DNA of 64,000 nt from positions 1 through 64,000 of the forward strand of contig JAAAJB010000012.1 of the NCBI GenBank assembly GCA_016098155.1, read 5' to 3'. Of the stretch, positions 1-16,307 are shown piece by piece. Made by a program: the position numbers and the translations under genes. The notes beneath the pieces are model-generated. The model made no database searches. It was not told where the DNA came from and saw nothing but the letters and a program-made list of their open reading frames with translations. Origin of the DNA: Actinomortierella ambigua (lineage: Eukaryota; Mortierellomycota; Mortierellomycetes; Mortierellales; Mortierellaceae). Within the stretch, counting starts at the first letter, position 1, and each line of letters opens with the position of its first letter.

Positions 1-1040
1 TTTTTGAGTCTGGTGTTGGAAGTCAGCGTGTTGTCTCATTTACATGCAGCCTTTCAGGGTGAAAGGAGATTGAGGGCCAGGAAAAAGGGAGCGGTTCAAG
101 TCAGATGTAAGATGAGCGGACAGTCAAGAAAAAAAAAGATAGGAAGAGCAACGGTTGCGGATGCTGTACATTGTAACCTTGTGCCGTAACGCAGTTCTGT
201 TAGGTCCTTCAATGTCATCGTCCAAATTCCGTTTTGCTCGTGCACGACGCTCCTTCTTCCCCCTTTAACCCCCCAGTATGTAGCGTGAACATCAAGGGCG
301 ATCCTTTTTTTTTTCTGTATGAGACACCCGGTGGAGCATCACGACAAGTGACTGGAAATCTTCGGCCCACTCTCACTCACACCCACAAACAGGTTGGCGT
401 TCTGGTTCAATGAAAACAGCAATTTACAGCACGAGAGAGACTGCATATGCAGCGCTTGGCACTATCGTTGCTGTCTTTCCTTTGCCCGTCGACTCTTCAT
501 ATCGTGGCCGATCCCTCACTTCTTCTCGTACCTTCTTTTCTACCACACTGGCTCCGCACTACACTGGGGTGTAACGACTGTGCTTCTGAGCAAAACAATG
601 AGGCTCTAAAGATAAAATACTACAGGGGTGGTCAAGTTTTTCTGCATGTACACTGCAACAGCCCAAATCATCATATTGAGGCCTGTACAACCACGACAAG
701 CCCAGGTTCTGTCTTTGCTTTGTGCAACCCTCTGGATCCCCGCTTCTTCCCCCCCTCCCCATGCGCCACGCGAGAGTCGAAGTGTCGCGTGGGCGCGCTG
801 TCTCTTTTATTTCGCGTTCTCTTCTTGGCCAGAATACCGTGCGCCTTTGCACAATCCAAGAAAAAAACAAGCAACTATCCTCACTCCAAACATATCAAAA
901 AAAGGCGCCCCCTTCTCCTTACTTCTTCACAGGATGGAGCTCCTGTTTTTCCCCCTTTTCGTTAATGGAACGGAAGAGTTTTCACAAAAAAAAAAAAAGG
1001 TGAGAAGACTTGACATGCTTATGTTTATTGGCGAAAGAGC
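1..1040. other. Intergenic, no gene recognised
   Basis: The left edge holds short overlapping open frames on both strands with no recognisable domain, no convincing splice chain and low-complexity T- and C-rich stretches. It lies downstream of the alpha/beta hydrolase gene, whose stop is at 1041. It could hold 3' or 5' flanking sequence of a gene outside the window. I see nothing else in it. Confidence 0.5.
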
Positions 1041-2829
1041 TCAAAGAGTTAACGAGTCGACGGTAACGGGATGGGTCGACTCCCACCACATCTCAAGACG
1101 CATTAGTAGCTCATCTTCACGATCTATCCAAAAGTGATCGGCGTCCTGCAAGATGTCAAGCTGAATCCGAGCTCCGTCACGATCTGCAATAGATGTGGTT
1201 GGCGACAATGGCTTGTCATATCGACGCTTGCTCCTCTTCCTGCGAAGCTGCTCCCTCTGTTGTTGCTGTTGCTGTTGTGGTTGTTCACCTGATCTGTCTG
1301 CATATGAGCTAGGCTGTTGCTGCTGTTGTTGTTGTTGTGGTTGATGATGTCTGTCAGAGAGTGTCATCGAGTTCAACGAGTCCAGCCCTGCATAATTCTT
1401 GAGCCACTGCTGCAGGGTCTTTGGGCTTGTAAACTGGTCTTGCCCGCCCGTGATGAAGTAAGCCTTCGTTGGAGGTGCGGCCTTGGCAGGTTGCTGTCGC
1501 TTCTCAGCATTGTCCTCGCTCCTGCCTTTACCCTTGCCTCCGCCCACGCTCACTTCATTTGCTATGCCTTCACTGCTGTTGTTGACGGATGCGACCTGAT
1601 CTTCACCTTGTGCTGTTGCGCCTGAGAGATGGGCCTTGGCACGGCTGTAGTACGACGACTGGTGCCCTGTCATGAGAAACCATCCGACGCCTGCAGGGTA
1701 GCTGACAAGGATGTAGGTTGTTGGGAGGTGAGCAGACTCTGGTCTGGTCGGGTCGCGTAGCGGAGGTGGGATCGAAGATGCAATCATTGCACCATAAGAA
1801 AACCCCTGTTATGTTTTCACAAAGAGATGTGTAGAGGAACAATGTCAACATGCTTAAAGTTCAGCTGGGACCAAAACATGAGCATTTTTTTTTCTGCTGG
1901 TTGACTGGTTGGTTGGTCAAATACGCTTCCAACCATCTTTGGTTGTCCGCTCGTCGTACACGCGAGGACACAAACCCCCGTGTCGTCATGACAAGCGGTG
2001 CTGCCAGTGCAAAACAACAACACAAAAAAAAAAATTGTGCCTGGGGCCCTGGGATACTCTGTGGTGAACGGCGATGGATGACTTACGCAGAGAATGAATC
2101 GAGAAATGAATGGTAGCCGAGGACGATCAACGGTGCTCCCATGCTCGTTTAAGACACTGTCGATGCGCTTGAAAGATGGCTTATTTGCTGAGGTAGAAGC
2201 ATCGTTCTTGTATCCATCTGGAGAAGTGCCCTCGACCGGCGAGCTAATCGCTGAAGCAGGCTGCGCGCTGCTCTGCAAAAAGTCGATGACTGTCTGGTAA
2301 TCCTCTCGTTCCGCTTCGCCTGTCCATGTTGTCCTGCCACCAGATTTACCACATCCTCTATTCACAAAGGGACAAAATTGTCAATTAAAAAGGCCAAAGA
2401 ACAGACGTGTCACACGGCCTCTTGAATACCCTGAGAGACCATAAACTGTACTTGCTGTACAATAGGTGAGATATTGGCGAATGCTGTTTCTCCTCCTTAC
2501 CGAAAGTTAACTGCACAGATGACACACGCCAACGAAACCGTCTTGGTAGCATTCGACACTCCTGCGATACTTTCGTCTGACTGGTCCAGCAGGGTGTGCG
2601 TCTCGAACCACTGGAGGAGCGAGCCGACCACGTTGTTGTTGATACTGCCACCCAATGGACCATACGGGTGAGCAATAACGACACCAGTAAAGGCCTGGGG
2701 AGTAGAGGGAAGACTCGTTGGCACCGAAAGACAGATTTCTATCAGCGTTCCATCGTGCCGTGAGGGAATACGGATCATCGTCCTGTATCGACGTGGTATT
2801 GGAATCGACGCCATTGCCAGTTCATGCAA
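1041..2829 (-). CDS. Alpha/beta hydrolase, three exons
   Basis: Exons on the minus strand are 2829-2501, 2357-2087 and 1805-1041, giving 454 residues; a second Met at 2814 would give 449. The pieces join cleanly: exon 1 ends in AVNFR, exon 2 opens with GCGKSGGRTTW, and exon 3 opens with GFSYGAM. This is the N-terminal strand, oxyanion-region glycine and nucleophile elbow (GxSxG, Ser about 203) of a serine hydrolase. An acidic residue in ITGGQDQF (Asp about 323) and a His in DADHFW (about 424) complete a plausible triad. The fold resembles the small bacterial COG2945-type alpha/beta hydrolases. A disordered, Gln-rich insert lies between Asp and His (about 1245-1350). Substrate is unknown. A lipase/esterase role is only inferred. 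Confidence 0.8.
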
Positions 2830-3723
2830 TCAGAGATGTGAGTAAAAGAAGAAGGTTGGGATGAGAGATGTCGCCGAGGACACTGTCTCCCTCCCCTCTC
2901 TTACATTTTTCGCACACATGTTCTGTCTCCTCTCTCGTCCCAACAGCCCTCATGACCGCCATATCACTTTATATTTTGTATAAAAAAGGGTGGGTTGCTT
3001 GAGATGTGTCAGGAGCAAAACGCAAGATTCCAAGCCATGGTGTACTGAGCGAGGACATCTTCCACATCTCCTTTCTCCGTCTTCCGCACTTAACCAATTT
3101 GCTCTTCATGCAATCCGGCAAAAAACAGCCCTGCCTCGCCATGGATTTGTGGTTCATGGGTCGTAGGGGCATGCGGGTCAAAGTTAAAGATCCAGTGAGT
3201 TGGGTGTTGGCCTTCTTTTTATTGCAGGGTGGCTTGTGTTTGGTCTGAGCTCCGATCCGCCTGGATCCTCTCAGGCCCCATGGTCCGCCCAGACAGCCCT
3301 TCTTGCCTGGCCTGTTCTTAGTCCATGGATGCATATTGGTGACCAGGAAACACGTGGCATAGAGTAACCAACATTCGAGTGTGCGCCTCCTGCTCTTCCG
3401 CTCTCTGCCAAGCTGCTGCCCGTCCTTCTCCTGCGCATCATGTCGGCTTTTTTTTATTAATACTATTACATTTGGCTATCTTGACCACGAACCACCTGGG
3501 AATGCCTAATGAAGTGGCCGTATCGATCAATTGATTTACGCCAACGGAGCCATCTTGCTGTTGTGTGTGCACAACTCCAGTGGGTTCACAGTTCTGCAGC
3601 AGCAGTGCGGCACAAATGACGTAACGGTATTTGAGTCCCCGACTACTTTATGACCTTCGGAGGAAAACTGAGAGGAGGGGCGGAGGTCTGATCGGCTGCA
3701 TCACATCCACACTTCGACACATC
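2830..3723. other. Divergent intergenic region
   Basis: This 0.9 kb stretch separates two divergently transcribed genes, the hydrolase (-) and NDUFA11 (+). It should hold both promoters. Open frames here (for example 2969-3334 on the minus strand) show no domain or splice logic. No TATA box or other site can be assigned with confidence. Confidence 0.5.
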
Positions 3724-4719
3724 ATGGTTGCATCAACGGACGAGACTGTATACCACGCCAAGGCTCCTATTCAAGAGGGCATCCAGGCTGGCGCCATTGG
3801 TGCTGGTGTGGGTCTCCTTGTCTCTGCCGTCCAGAACTCTATCGGCACACACTCCCACGGTGCTGCCGGTGTCGTTGCTCGCACCGGTGGAACTATTGGT
3901 GTCTTTGGTAAGACGCCCAAACTAGCTAGATGCATCATGGTTTTCATGGCGGTTGGATGATGCCTCTCGGACTTGGGCTTAAACGGTCCCCACGACCTTT
4001 TTCGCGTGGGCCTAGGCGTTCTGTTTTGTCACTTGCACGCGTCCGCCTTCATTCCGACTTCGGATGTGTTGCACCGAACCTACGAGGACCCCCAGTCAAC
4101 ACATTGCTCAGGAACTAATCAGGATCACCAGACGCCATTCCCTACATTCAACCGCAACCCTCCTTCCGTCACCCACACTCACACGCACACATATGCACAC
4201 GCTCAAAAACACACGCGCGCCCATCGCCCATCCGTGCGTTGCAGCTGCTCCAAATCTAACAAAAGCGTGTTACCATCTGTGTCTCCCCCCCTCCTCAACT
4301 TTACTTTAGCCGCTATGGCCGGTGTCTTCGCCGCCACGGATTCTGCAGTCGCCAACGCTCGTGAGAAGAAGGACTTTTGGAACTCGGCTGCTGCAGGATG
4401 CGCCTCCGGCATTGTTGCTGGTGGTTACCAGCGCAGTGGTCAGACCATGGTGTTTGGCTGCTTGGGCTTGGGTGCCGTCATGGCTGCCTTCGATGTCAGC
4501 GGTGCCTCCCTCAAGGTATGATTCAGGGATGCCTCGAAGTAGAATTGATGCTCCCCCCCCCTCCCCATGGATGGCAGATAGCTGGACATATTGAACGATT
4601 TGCTGATCAGCTTTTTTTTTTTCCAATCCTTTTTTTTTTCTGCTCAATAGGGCAAGTACGCTGACATGAGCGAGGAAAAGAAGGAGGAGTGGCGCAAGGC
4701 ACAGCTGAATACCAAGTAG
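3724..4719 (+). CDS. Complex I subunit NDUFA11/B14.7 (Tim17-like)
   Basis: Exons 3724-3907, 4310-4515 and 4651-4719 encode 152 residues. The product starts MVASTDETVYHAKAPIQEG and carries small-residue-rich helices (GAIGAGVGLLVSAVQNSIG; GGTIGVFGKAAMAGVFAATD; AAAGCASGIVAGGYQRSGQ) in the Tim17/22/23 fold, ending in a charged tail (MSEEKKEEWRKAQLNTK). This matches the accessory membrane-arm subunit of mitochondrial NADH:ubiquinone oxidoreductase (NDUFA11; Neurospora 21.3 kDa subunit type). Length fits the family. Intron 1 is long (402 nt) and contains a CA-rich patch. The protein has no cleavable presequence, as expected for this family. Presence of complex I argues against a Saccharomyces-like yeast. 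A generic Tim17-family protein is the alternative. Confidence 0.85.
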
Positions 4720-4808
4720 AGCAAGGAGAGCAATCACAGAAAAAGAAGACGACACCATTACGACCTTTCATCTAACCACCTCACTCAAAAAAACGACAAG
4801 GAGACAAT

Positions 4809-4814
4809 AATAAA
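4809..4814 (+). terminator. Polyadenylation signal AATAAA for NDUFA11
   Basis: An exact AATAAA hexamer lies about 90 nt after the stop codon, in an A-rich 3' flank. The use of this hexamer is inferred from position only. Confidence 0.4.
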
Positions 4815-4961
4815 AATGAATAGACAACAAAAAAATCGCACTCATCAAAGGCAACTCCATGGCATACTATCGAGTGTCGCATCTTTTTTTTTATTACTAT
4901 GATTATTTTATATTTTATATCATTCCTGACATTGATTTTAAAACAAGAAACAAGATGATGG

Positions 4962-6689
4962 TTATGAGCGTACATTTGACAGGACAACATCAGGGCGGAC
5001 GCGCATCCGATGGTTATGGAAGGGCTGGACACCGGGACGGGCCTTCATTCCTCGGAGCTCTGGGTGCTTTTCGTCGATTGTCCGCTGCTTTGCGCGAATG
5101 TCCTTCACCATGTCGACGCAAGAACTGGAGCCACAGGTGCCCTCGTGTTTTGTGCGGCACGTCGGGCACGAGATCATGAGCAAGTTGCAGGCCATGTTGG
5201 AGCAATTGTGGTACGTGTCACAGGCCGAGCCGCATAGGTGGCACTTGGCCAGGACGTCCTCCGTAATGGGCTCGCCCAACCGCTTATCAAAGGTGAAGTT
5301 CTTACCCTTGTAGATGGAGTGGACCTCTTTTGCCTTCTTCTCCGTCTCCGACTCGCCCTTCACCCGTTCGACTTCCTCTTGACGCCGCTCTTGGATGTAC
5401 CGACCGTAGGCTGTGACACCACCCTGCAGCATCTTGACGGACTTGAAACCCTTGGACCTCAACAGCGCGCCTGAGCGAGTGCACCGAATGCCCCCTGTAC
5501 AGTACATGTAAATGTCTTGATCCTCTTTGCCTTCACAGATCTCAAACATGGCATCGACGTTCTCTTTGAACGTTGTCACATCTGGACGGATGGCATGCTC
5601 AAAGTGCCCGATGGAGCTGAGAGTACGGAAATGAAGAGTAGGAACACAGGAATGAGATTAGAATAATGGGGAGAAACGACGTTCCTGCCGAGAAGGAGGA
5701 AGGGGTGGGGGAGGCAAACAGTCATAGAGCAACGACAAATGCTTTGTCTCTACCTTTCATAGTGGTTTCGCATATCGATCAAGATAGGAGGCTTGGTGAG
5801 AGAAGATAGTTCGCTGTGCCATTCTTCGGGAGTAAGGTAGATGGGCTGGTCGGTAATATCGAAAGAGGAATTGTCGATGCCATCTGAGACCAACTATGCA
5901 GCCAGCAGCAATACACAGAGAGAGGTAAAGTGTGAGCTCAGGTACTTTCCCTCTGAAACCCCCAGGCACTGTTTACATTTCCACCCTCGTATTTTCTTCC
6001 CGGGAGACGATCATCCTCAAAGGCATGTTTACCTGCCGCTTGACCCGAACATGCAGCTTCTTGAAGGCTTTGCCCTCAGACATGGCTCGATTGAAGCGAA
6101 TCTTGTCAAAGACGGACCAATGCTCTGCAAAGTAGGTTTTGAACTCCTCTTCCCTATTTTTGGGGCAGCTGATCTGGGCGTTCATGCCCTCAGTCGAGAC
6201 GTAGATCCGCCCAACGACATCCATAGCTCTCAGATCATTCAGCAAAAAGTATTGCATCCGGAGCACATCCATCTCGGAGAGGGGCCGGAACTGGTAAAAG
6301 GATAGGGTGATATAATACTCTGAGGGTGGGTGAGGAGTTCGTTGAACGTAGTCTCGCATCAGCTTGGCATTGACCTCTTGGAGGCTGCTAGCCCGGATAT
6401 GCTGCGGGTGGGCCACTTGTGCTGTACCATCCTTCAGGGCTGTACTCCGGCGGGTTGTCAAAGGATCACACTGGGGTAGCTTGCGGTATAGCTTTGGTGG
6501 CGCTGAGAACTCGTCCTCGAAAGCGCTAGGCTCTCCAGGCTGGAATGTAGAAACAGTGGACTGGAAGCGGGAGAAAAGGGCGGTCGTAGAGGGTGAAATA
6601 CGTCTAGCAGACAGCTGTGCCTGGCTCAAGGTTGCCCGATGGAGAGCCAAGGACAGTGATGTCCTAGCATGGCGAATGAAGAGTGACAT
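4962..6689 (-). CDS. TrhO/YceA-like rhodanese-domain protein, probable tRNA U34 hydroxylase
   Basis: Minus-strand exons 6689-6033, 5893-5754 and 5616-4962 encode 483 residues. The N-terminus (MSLFIRHARTSLSLALHRA..., rich in Arg and Ser with no acids) looks like a mitochondrial presequence. It is followed by the TrhO N-terminal domain (ITLSFYQFRPL; GRIYVSTEGMNAQISCP), a rhodanese domain with the active loop YCTGGIRCTRSGAL (Cys about 305), and a C-terminal Cys cluster (CHLCGSAC, CSNMAC, CPTC, CGSSSC) typical of this family. Bacterial TrhO makes 5-hydroxyuridine at tRNA position 34 with oxygen. A mitochondrial tRNA role here is inference. The in-frame Met at 6749 would add 20 residues ahead of the presequence, so 6689 is preferred. 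Confidence 0.85.
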
Positions 6690-6776
6690 TGGCGGTGGGA
6701 GAAGAGAATCAAGATCAGTGCGCGGGTGAAAAATGATAGTGACTGCCACTCATGCGGCCCCAAGTAGCATTATTTT
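6690..6776. promoter_or_regulatory. Compact bidirectional promoter
   Basis: Only about 90-130 nt separate the start of the TrhO-like gene (-) from the start of the PARP-like gene (+, Met at 6777 or 6816), so both promoters must overlap or lie inside transcribed sequence. No specific element is identified. Confidence 0.45.
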
Positions 6777-7791
6777 ATGATCATAGCTTCCAAAGTCTGC
6801 TGTTCCATACGCACCATGCCTCACAGCAGAGCACAAATTAGTCTCCGCAAAATGATGTGTCCTTCTTGGATCGCTCGCGCTACTAGCCGTGCTCCTCGAG
6901 CACCCACTCTTCCAGCGACCTGCGTCCAGCCTGGTTGCACGAAGCCTGCCCTCATTGATTCGGAAGGTAAAGAGTCTCCATACTGCTCGCGCACTTGTCA
7001 GGAGGCTGCACACTGCAAGCGCCCCAACTGTCAACGCCCTCGAGGCCAAAATGAGTTCTGCTCCAAAGACTGCAATCGACTCTTCCTCAACTCCAATGCC
7101 GCTACATGTGCGACACCGCACTGTACCAAGATTGCCTACGTGGATCCCGCCAAGACCAAGCAGCAGTACGATTATTGCTCGAATGATTGCTTCCACGCTC
7201 ATTCACAGCATGTGCAATCTACTGAGCTCGTCGTTCTCGCGCGAACCAATAGAGACTTTAGGCTTGTTGAAAAGCATGTCGCAGGCAAGCTTCGAATCAA
7301 GACTCTATTCAGAATCATCTACCCCCAAACTCTGGCCAGCACCCACCTCACCGCGGGTGACCCACAATCACGAGTCTATCGCTTCCATGGAACCACGTTG
7401 GCGTGCGACATTGTATCTTCTGCCAAAGTATGCAACTCTCAAGTATGCAATGTCTGTGGAATTCTCAAGCACGGCTTTTTGTCTTCTCGGCTTCGAGACA
7501 GTAAGTAATGCTCTCTGTTAGATGTAAATCACCGCCCTTCATCTACCTCTCGACTAATCCTACAAGCTTGCGCATGGAGCTTATCAACGCCGTGATGTTT
7601 CTTTTTCAAATTTCCCAGCTAGGGGGACGTTCTGTGCAATGGATGCGGGCACGGCCACTTCATACGGCCTGGCCAGTAACTTGCAGGATCGAGCAATGTT
7701 CTTCTGCAACGTGTATGATCCATCCAATCTCCCTGTCTCGATTCTCCCTAACCAACACTCGATCCTTCCACGATTTTTGATCATCTATTGA
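6777..7791 (+). CDS. PARP-like protein with Cys-rich N-terminal repeats
   Basis: Exons 6777-7500 and 7619-7791 encode 298 residues (285 from the Met at 6816). The N-terminal half holds three Cys-rich units (CVQPGCTKPALIDS...PYCSRTC; CKRPNCQRP...FCSKDC; CATPHCTKIAY...YCSNDC), each with two closely spaced Cys followed by a CS-x-x-C pair, probably zinc binding. The second half looks like the small fungal PARP catalytic domain: YRFHGTTLACD with the conserved His, then VCNSQVCNVCGILKHGF, RGTFCAMDAGTATSYG, RAMFFCNVYDP and an ending ILPRFLIIY. At the usual Tyr position (GxGIYF) the sequence reads GTFC, and at the usual Glu near the C-terminus it reads NQHSILP. So it may be mono-ADP-ribosylating or inactive. 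The splice 7500/7619 restores the frame exactly. Function is unknown. Confidence 0.6.
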
Positions 7792-9700
7792 CATGGTCAG
7801 CTGCGAACAGGAGCCAATCATCTTGATCGAGGCAATGCATCACAAGCGCTTTCGATGGTACCCTGGAGTGCGAATTACACAGTACACGCATTCTTTCTTT
7901 TGTTCCTTTCTTTTTTGTTTGATCGACATTCTCCATTGCGCAATAAAGTGAATGTAAAAGCTCCTTGCGCGAAGAGCCGCATTCTCATAGCTTACAATGG
8001 TGTGAGCGCCAATGCCGGAAAAAAACTGTGGCAACAAGGTATCCCATGCGGCTATTGTCCACAAAGATTGGTACTTCAACTGAGGGGCGCCACGGCCCAC
8101 TCCATGCAGGAATATCATGCGTTGCCCAAAACGTTGAGGCTCACATATTGCAGTGGCCACCTTCACTCTTCTGAAAGTTATATTTTGAGAAAGTATGGTT
8201 CGCCATCTAATAACGATAAGAGAAGTATCTGCATACCCTCAAAGTTATGGACGATCGTGTTGATCAGCCGGTAGTACCCCTGGCGATGACAGTCATGAGT
8301 CTCAGCCAAGTCGCTGGGCTTGATTGTAGCCGTAGACTTTCGATGCATGTGTGCAGTTGAGTGACATCAAACGATGATTACTGCGGCTATCCATTGTGAA
8401 AAGAACGACCGTCTCAAGGAAAATCGAAAGTGAGCTCATGCTCGAAAAAAAAACGGGTGGTGCCTGTAAGTTCAGTCATCAGAAATCGCTGGAAAAAGGT
8501 CGAAAGGACGCGATGATGAATGCGCATTGCTGACAAATAAGCTCCACTAGACTCAGACGGAAAGTTGTCTTACAATCTTACAATGTCGACCATTTGGATG
8601 CATCAGCGGCAGTCGTGAAGGAAGATTGCGAGCTGGCCATCTCGCTGCGAGAAATGTCGACTGACATCGATGGTCACACATGTTATCTTTAGCCTTTAAT
8701 TACAACCAGCAATGCAAGTCTGTGCTCCGTCTTCACGCTTGTTCGACAGAGGGGATGCAGGGCAGTTTCGAGATGGCGCACGACGTTGCTGGTCTGTGGG
8801 GCCTCCATGGATATCAAGCTGACAAATCACGGTAGTTGGCATCAGTTTAGACCCAATACGCGTCATTATTGCTGGACCGAAAGGAGCCCATTCACACATA
8901 TGAGGAGGAACAAGAAACAATGGCACGAGGAGAAGGAAGCACTACAACAACAGTAACGTTGACACACGCCTAGGCATGACTACAAGTGAAGGCTGATACT
9001 TTGTGAGTCAGGTTGTCAAGTTTCGCTCTAGTTTTATAGCTGGAGGCAAGAGGATACCAAGTTTATTGGTTCATCAGTACAAGCAGCATCTCAAGAGGCA
9101 CACATGGGATGCAAATAGAGGTGCAACCAGTTGAAACAAGGTACTTCACTTGGGATGTCATCGGTGTGGGTGAGTCCAAAATATCTTTGAGCATTCGTCA
9201 CCCGCACTTCTCAAAGCGCTGCAAGGTACAGCTTTGAGATTTCATGGCTACCCAGCTTCTCCACTCTGTGGTTAGCAAGCAGAGCTGGTTGTAGGAACCA
9301 ATGCTTCATCCTTTAGGAGTGGATGGACGCCACCTGTGTGGCTGAGATCAAATTTTCTTTTCCCCACTTTCCCCCCAGTGGTGCCCACACTTTTCTATAA
9401 CCGCTCGGTCTCTCGCCCCACCTCCACCTCGACCCTTCCTTCCATTGGCACCTCCTTCAGCCATTGCTGTCCATCCATCAATCCATCTCTTCCTTCTCCG
9501 TGCAGTATTGTGGCGCCTTTGCTTTGTGAAGCCGATACTTGCCCATCCTTTCTTACTCTACTCTCCTTTTCCCTTTTTCCCTTTTCCTTTTTTTCCTCTT
9601 TCTTCCATCCTTCTTTTTTGGCTACCTGACTCACTAGCCTTTTTTATTTTCAGGAACCACTTGTTTTCTCGGCTCATTGCATCATCCACACTCTCACATC
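7792..9700. other. 1.9 kb with no recognisable gene
   Basis: Between the PARP-like stop and Pkc1 I find no domain-bearing reading frame, RNA gene or repeat family. The frame just after the PARP-like stop (about 7798-7855) encodes a short fragment, EPIILIEAMHHKRFRWYPG. It could be a relic or chance. The last 350 nt (9340-9690) are strongly pyrimidine-rich, as in many fungal promoters, and probably belong to Pkc1. Confidence 0.5.
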
Positions 9701-14488
<4,788 letters not shown>

Positions 14489-14536
14489 ACAAACAAGACT
14501 TTTTTTCCTTCTCTTTGGGGTATATCTGGCGCAACT

Positions 14537-14547
14537 AATAAAATAAA
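14537..14547 (+). terminator. Overlapping AATAAA polyadenylation signals for Pkc1
   Basis: Two overlapping AATAAA hexamers begin 49 nt after the Pkc1 stop codon. This placement fits a fungal 3' end signal. Use is inferred from position. Confidence 0.5.
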
Positions 14548-14548
14548 G

Positions 14549-15444
14549 ACTGTGGTTAGGTAGGAAAGGGGGCGGCATCACAATTATAAATCGAGCGCCA
14601 TTCTCTATGGTCAGGTAGCCCACTTGCAGTCAAGCCCATCAACTGGTTTGCATGCCTACCCGCCTCTCCCTGAGTGCCCCATTTAGAAGATGGCTATTGT
14701 TTCATTTTATATGATGTTCTGTGAGCCAACCTACAACATCGGAGAGTCACCCGGTGCTGATGGATTGCTCTTTGTATCAAGGGATTTCTTGACGCGGCCC
14801 TCCAGGATGTATGATTGAAGTTCAAAGCATGGAGTAGGTTTCTTGTCCGAGTGAAGAAAGGGGTGTTCATCAAATCTACACCATCTTTTTTACTACATGC
14901 TGCAAATAATGGGTGCCTTTTCCTGGTTGTCCCCCGAGAGCCTCTTGTTTGGATTGGGACATGCCCGCTACTCGTGATGTGAGTAGATATGAAACAATTG
15001 TCCCGTGCGTGCTTCACGCACAAATGCCAGGAACCATGGCATGCGACATTCCATTTCCCGTCTTCATCTTTCCATCCCCATCCCTCCTTTGTCTGGTCTT
15101 CGGCTGGACATATCCAGATTACTCACCCCACTGCCCTCTCCTGTCTAGTTCCTCAACCCCTGTTCCCACATCAACAGGGTTGCTGCAAAGCGAGGTTCCC
15201 CCCCCTCTTCCTGCTCCAAGACCTTCCACTCCTTGCCCCCTTCCCGCCCCCTGAACACCACATCCGACCCTTTTTTCTTTCCTCTTCGTTCGCGCCATCT
15301 CGTTCCTGACACTCTGAAGAATTCAAAGCTCGACATCACCTCCTCTCATTAAGAAGTAGGAAGCCAGCCCCCTTTCTTTCCCCAATTTCGCATTCCTACC
15401 AACTTTCCATCTCTTCCCTCCCCCGTCCCTCCCTCCCGTGATCA
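14549..15444. other. Intergenic region, probable promoter of CCR4-like gene
   Basis: About 0.9 kb lie between Pkc1 and the next gene on the same strand. The last 350 nt are C/T-rich. No further gene or RNA is seen. Confidence 0.45.
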
Positions 15445-16276
15445 ATGGCAGCTGTAGCGGCTACATCGTCTCTTTCAAGTCCGGCGCCACCAAGTGTCGC
15501 TCCCATCGACATTCAGCTTCCCAAGGTCATGGTGTCGGTGGCAGCAGCAGGTGTGACAGCGGCAGCGGCGGCAGCAGTAGCAGTGGTAGCGCCCAGCAGC
15601 AGGGGAGAAAGTCTTGGTGGCGACTCTGGCTACGAATCGTCCTGGCCATCGCTGTCGGAAGCAGCTGCCTGGTCCTCTGCTCAGACCGGCGTTCGCAAAG
15701 GTGGCGGTGGCGGCGGTGGCGCGTGGTCGTCGCACCAGCACCACCCCCATCACTATCACCACCAACCTCCGCATCACCACCGTCGTACTTTTGGTCATAG
15801 TCCGACGACTACCAGTTCCAGCCCCGACATGTTTGGTTCCAGCTCCGGTGGTGGCCCTGGCGCATCGATGCTCCTCCACCACCACCACCAGAACCACCAC
15901 CACCACCACCGTCAGCAGTCCGGCGCTGCGCCCCATCATCACCATCATCAACAACAGCACCTTCACCAGCACCAGCACCAGCAGATGAATCAGCCGTCTG
16001 GCAAAAAGTACAAGCACCGTCGCCGTAGGGCGGCTCAGACACTCGGCCACCAGACCTTGGAGCAACCTAATCTCGAGCCTCTTGTGGATTTTGGATCGCC
16101 TGTAATGGACGAGGTTGATGAAGTCCACCATAACCACCAAGAGCTACCCATTCCACTAAGGTAAAAAGCCCGGTGATGTCTACTTTGTTTCTCTTTCCTT
16201 TTTTTTTTTCATGCCGCCTTGTTTATGGTGTGTATACGTTCTTTTTTTTCGTGTGTAAGTGTGGGACATTTTGGTG

Positions 16277-16307
<31 letters not shown>

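Noticed and set aside
15809..16140. His-rich coding as a possible mobile-element or CRISPR-like repeat
   Set aside because: Repeats are CAC/CAT triplets within one coding exon, with no spacer-repeat periodicity.
16162..16164. Stop codon that would end the His-rich frame as a separate gene
   Set aside because: A donor overlaps it, and the 44-nt exon 2 links exactly in phase to the nuclease exons.
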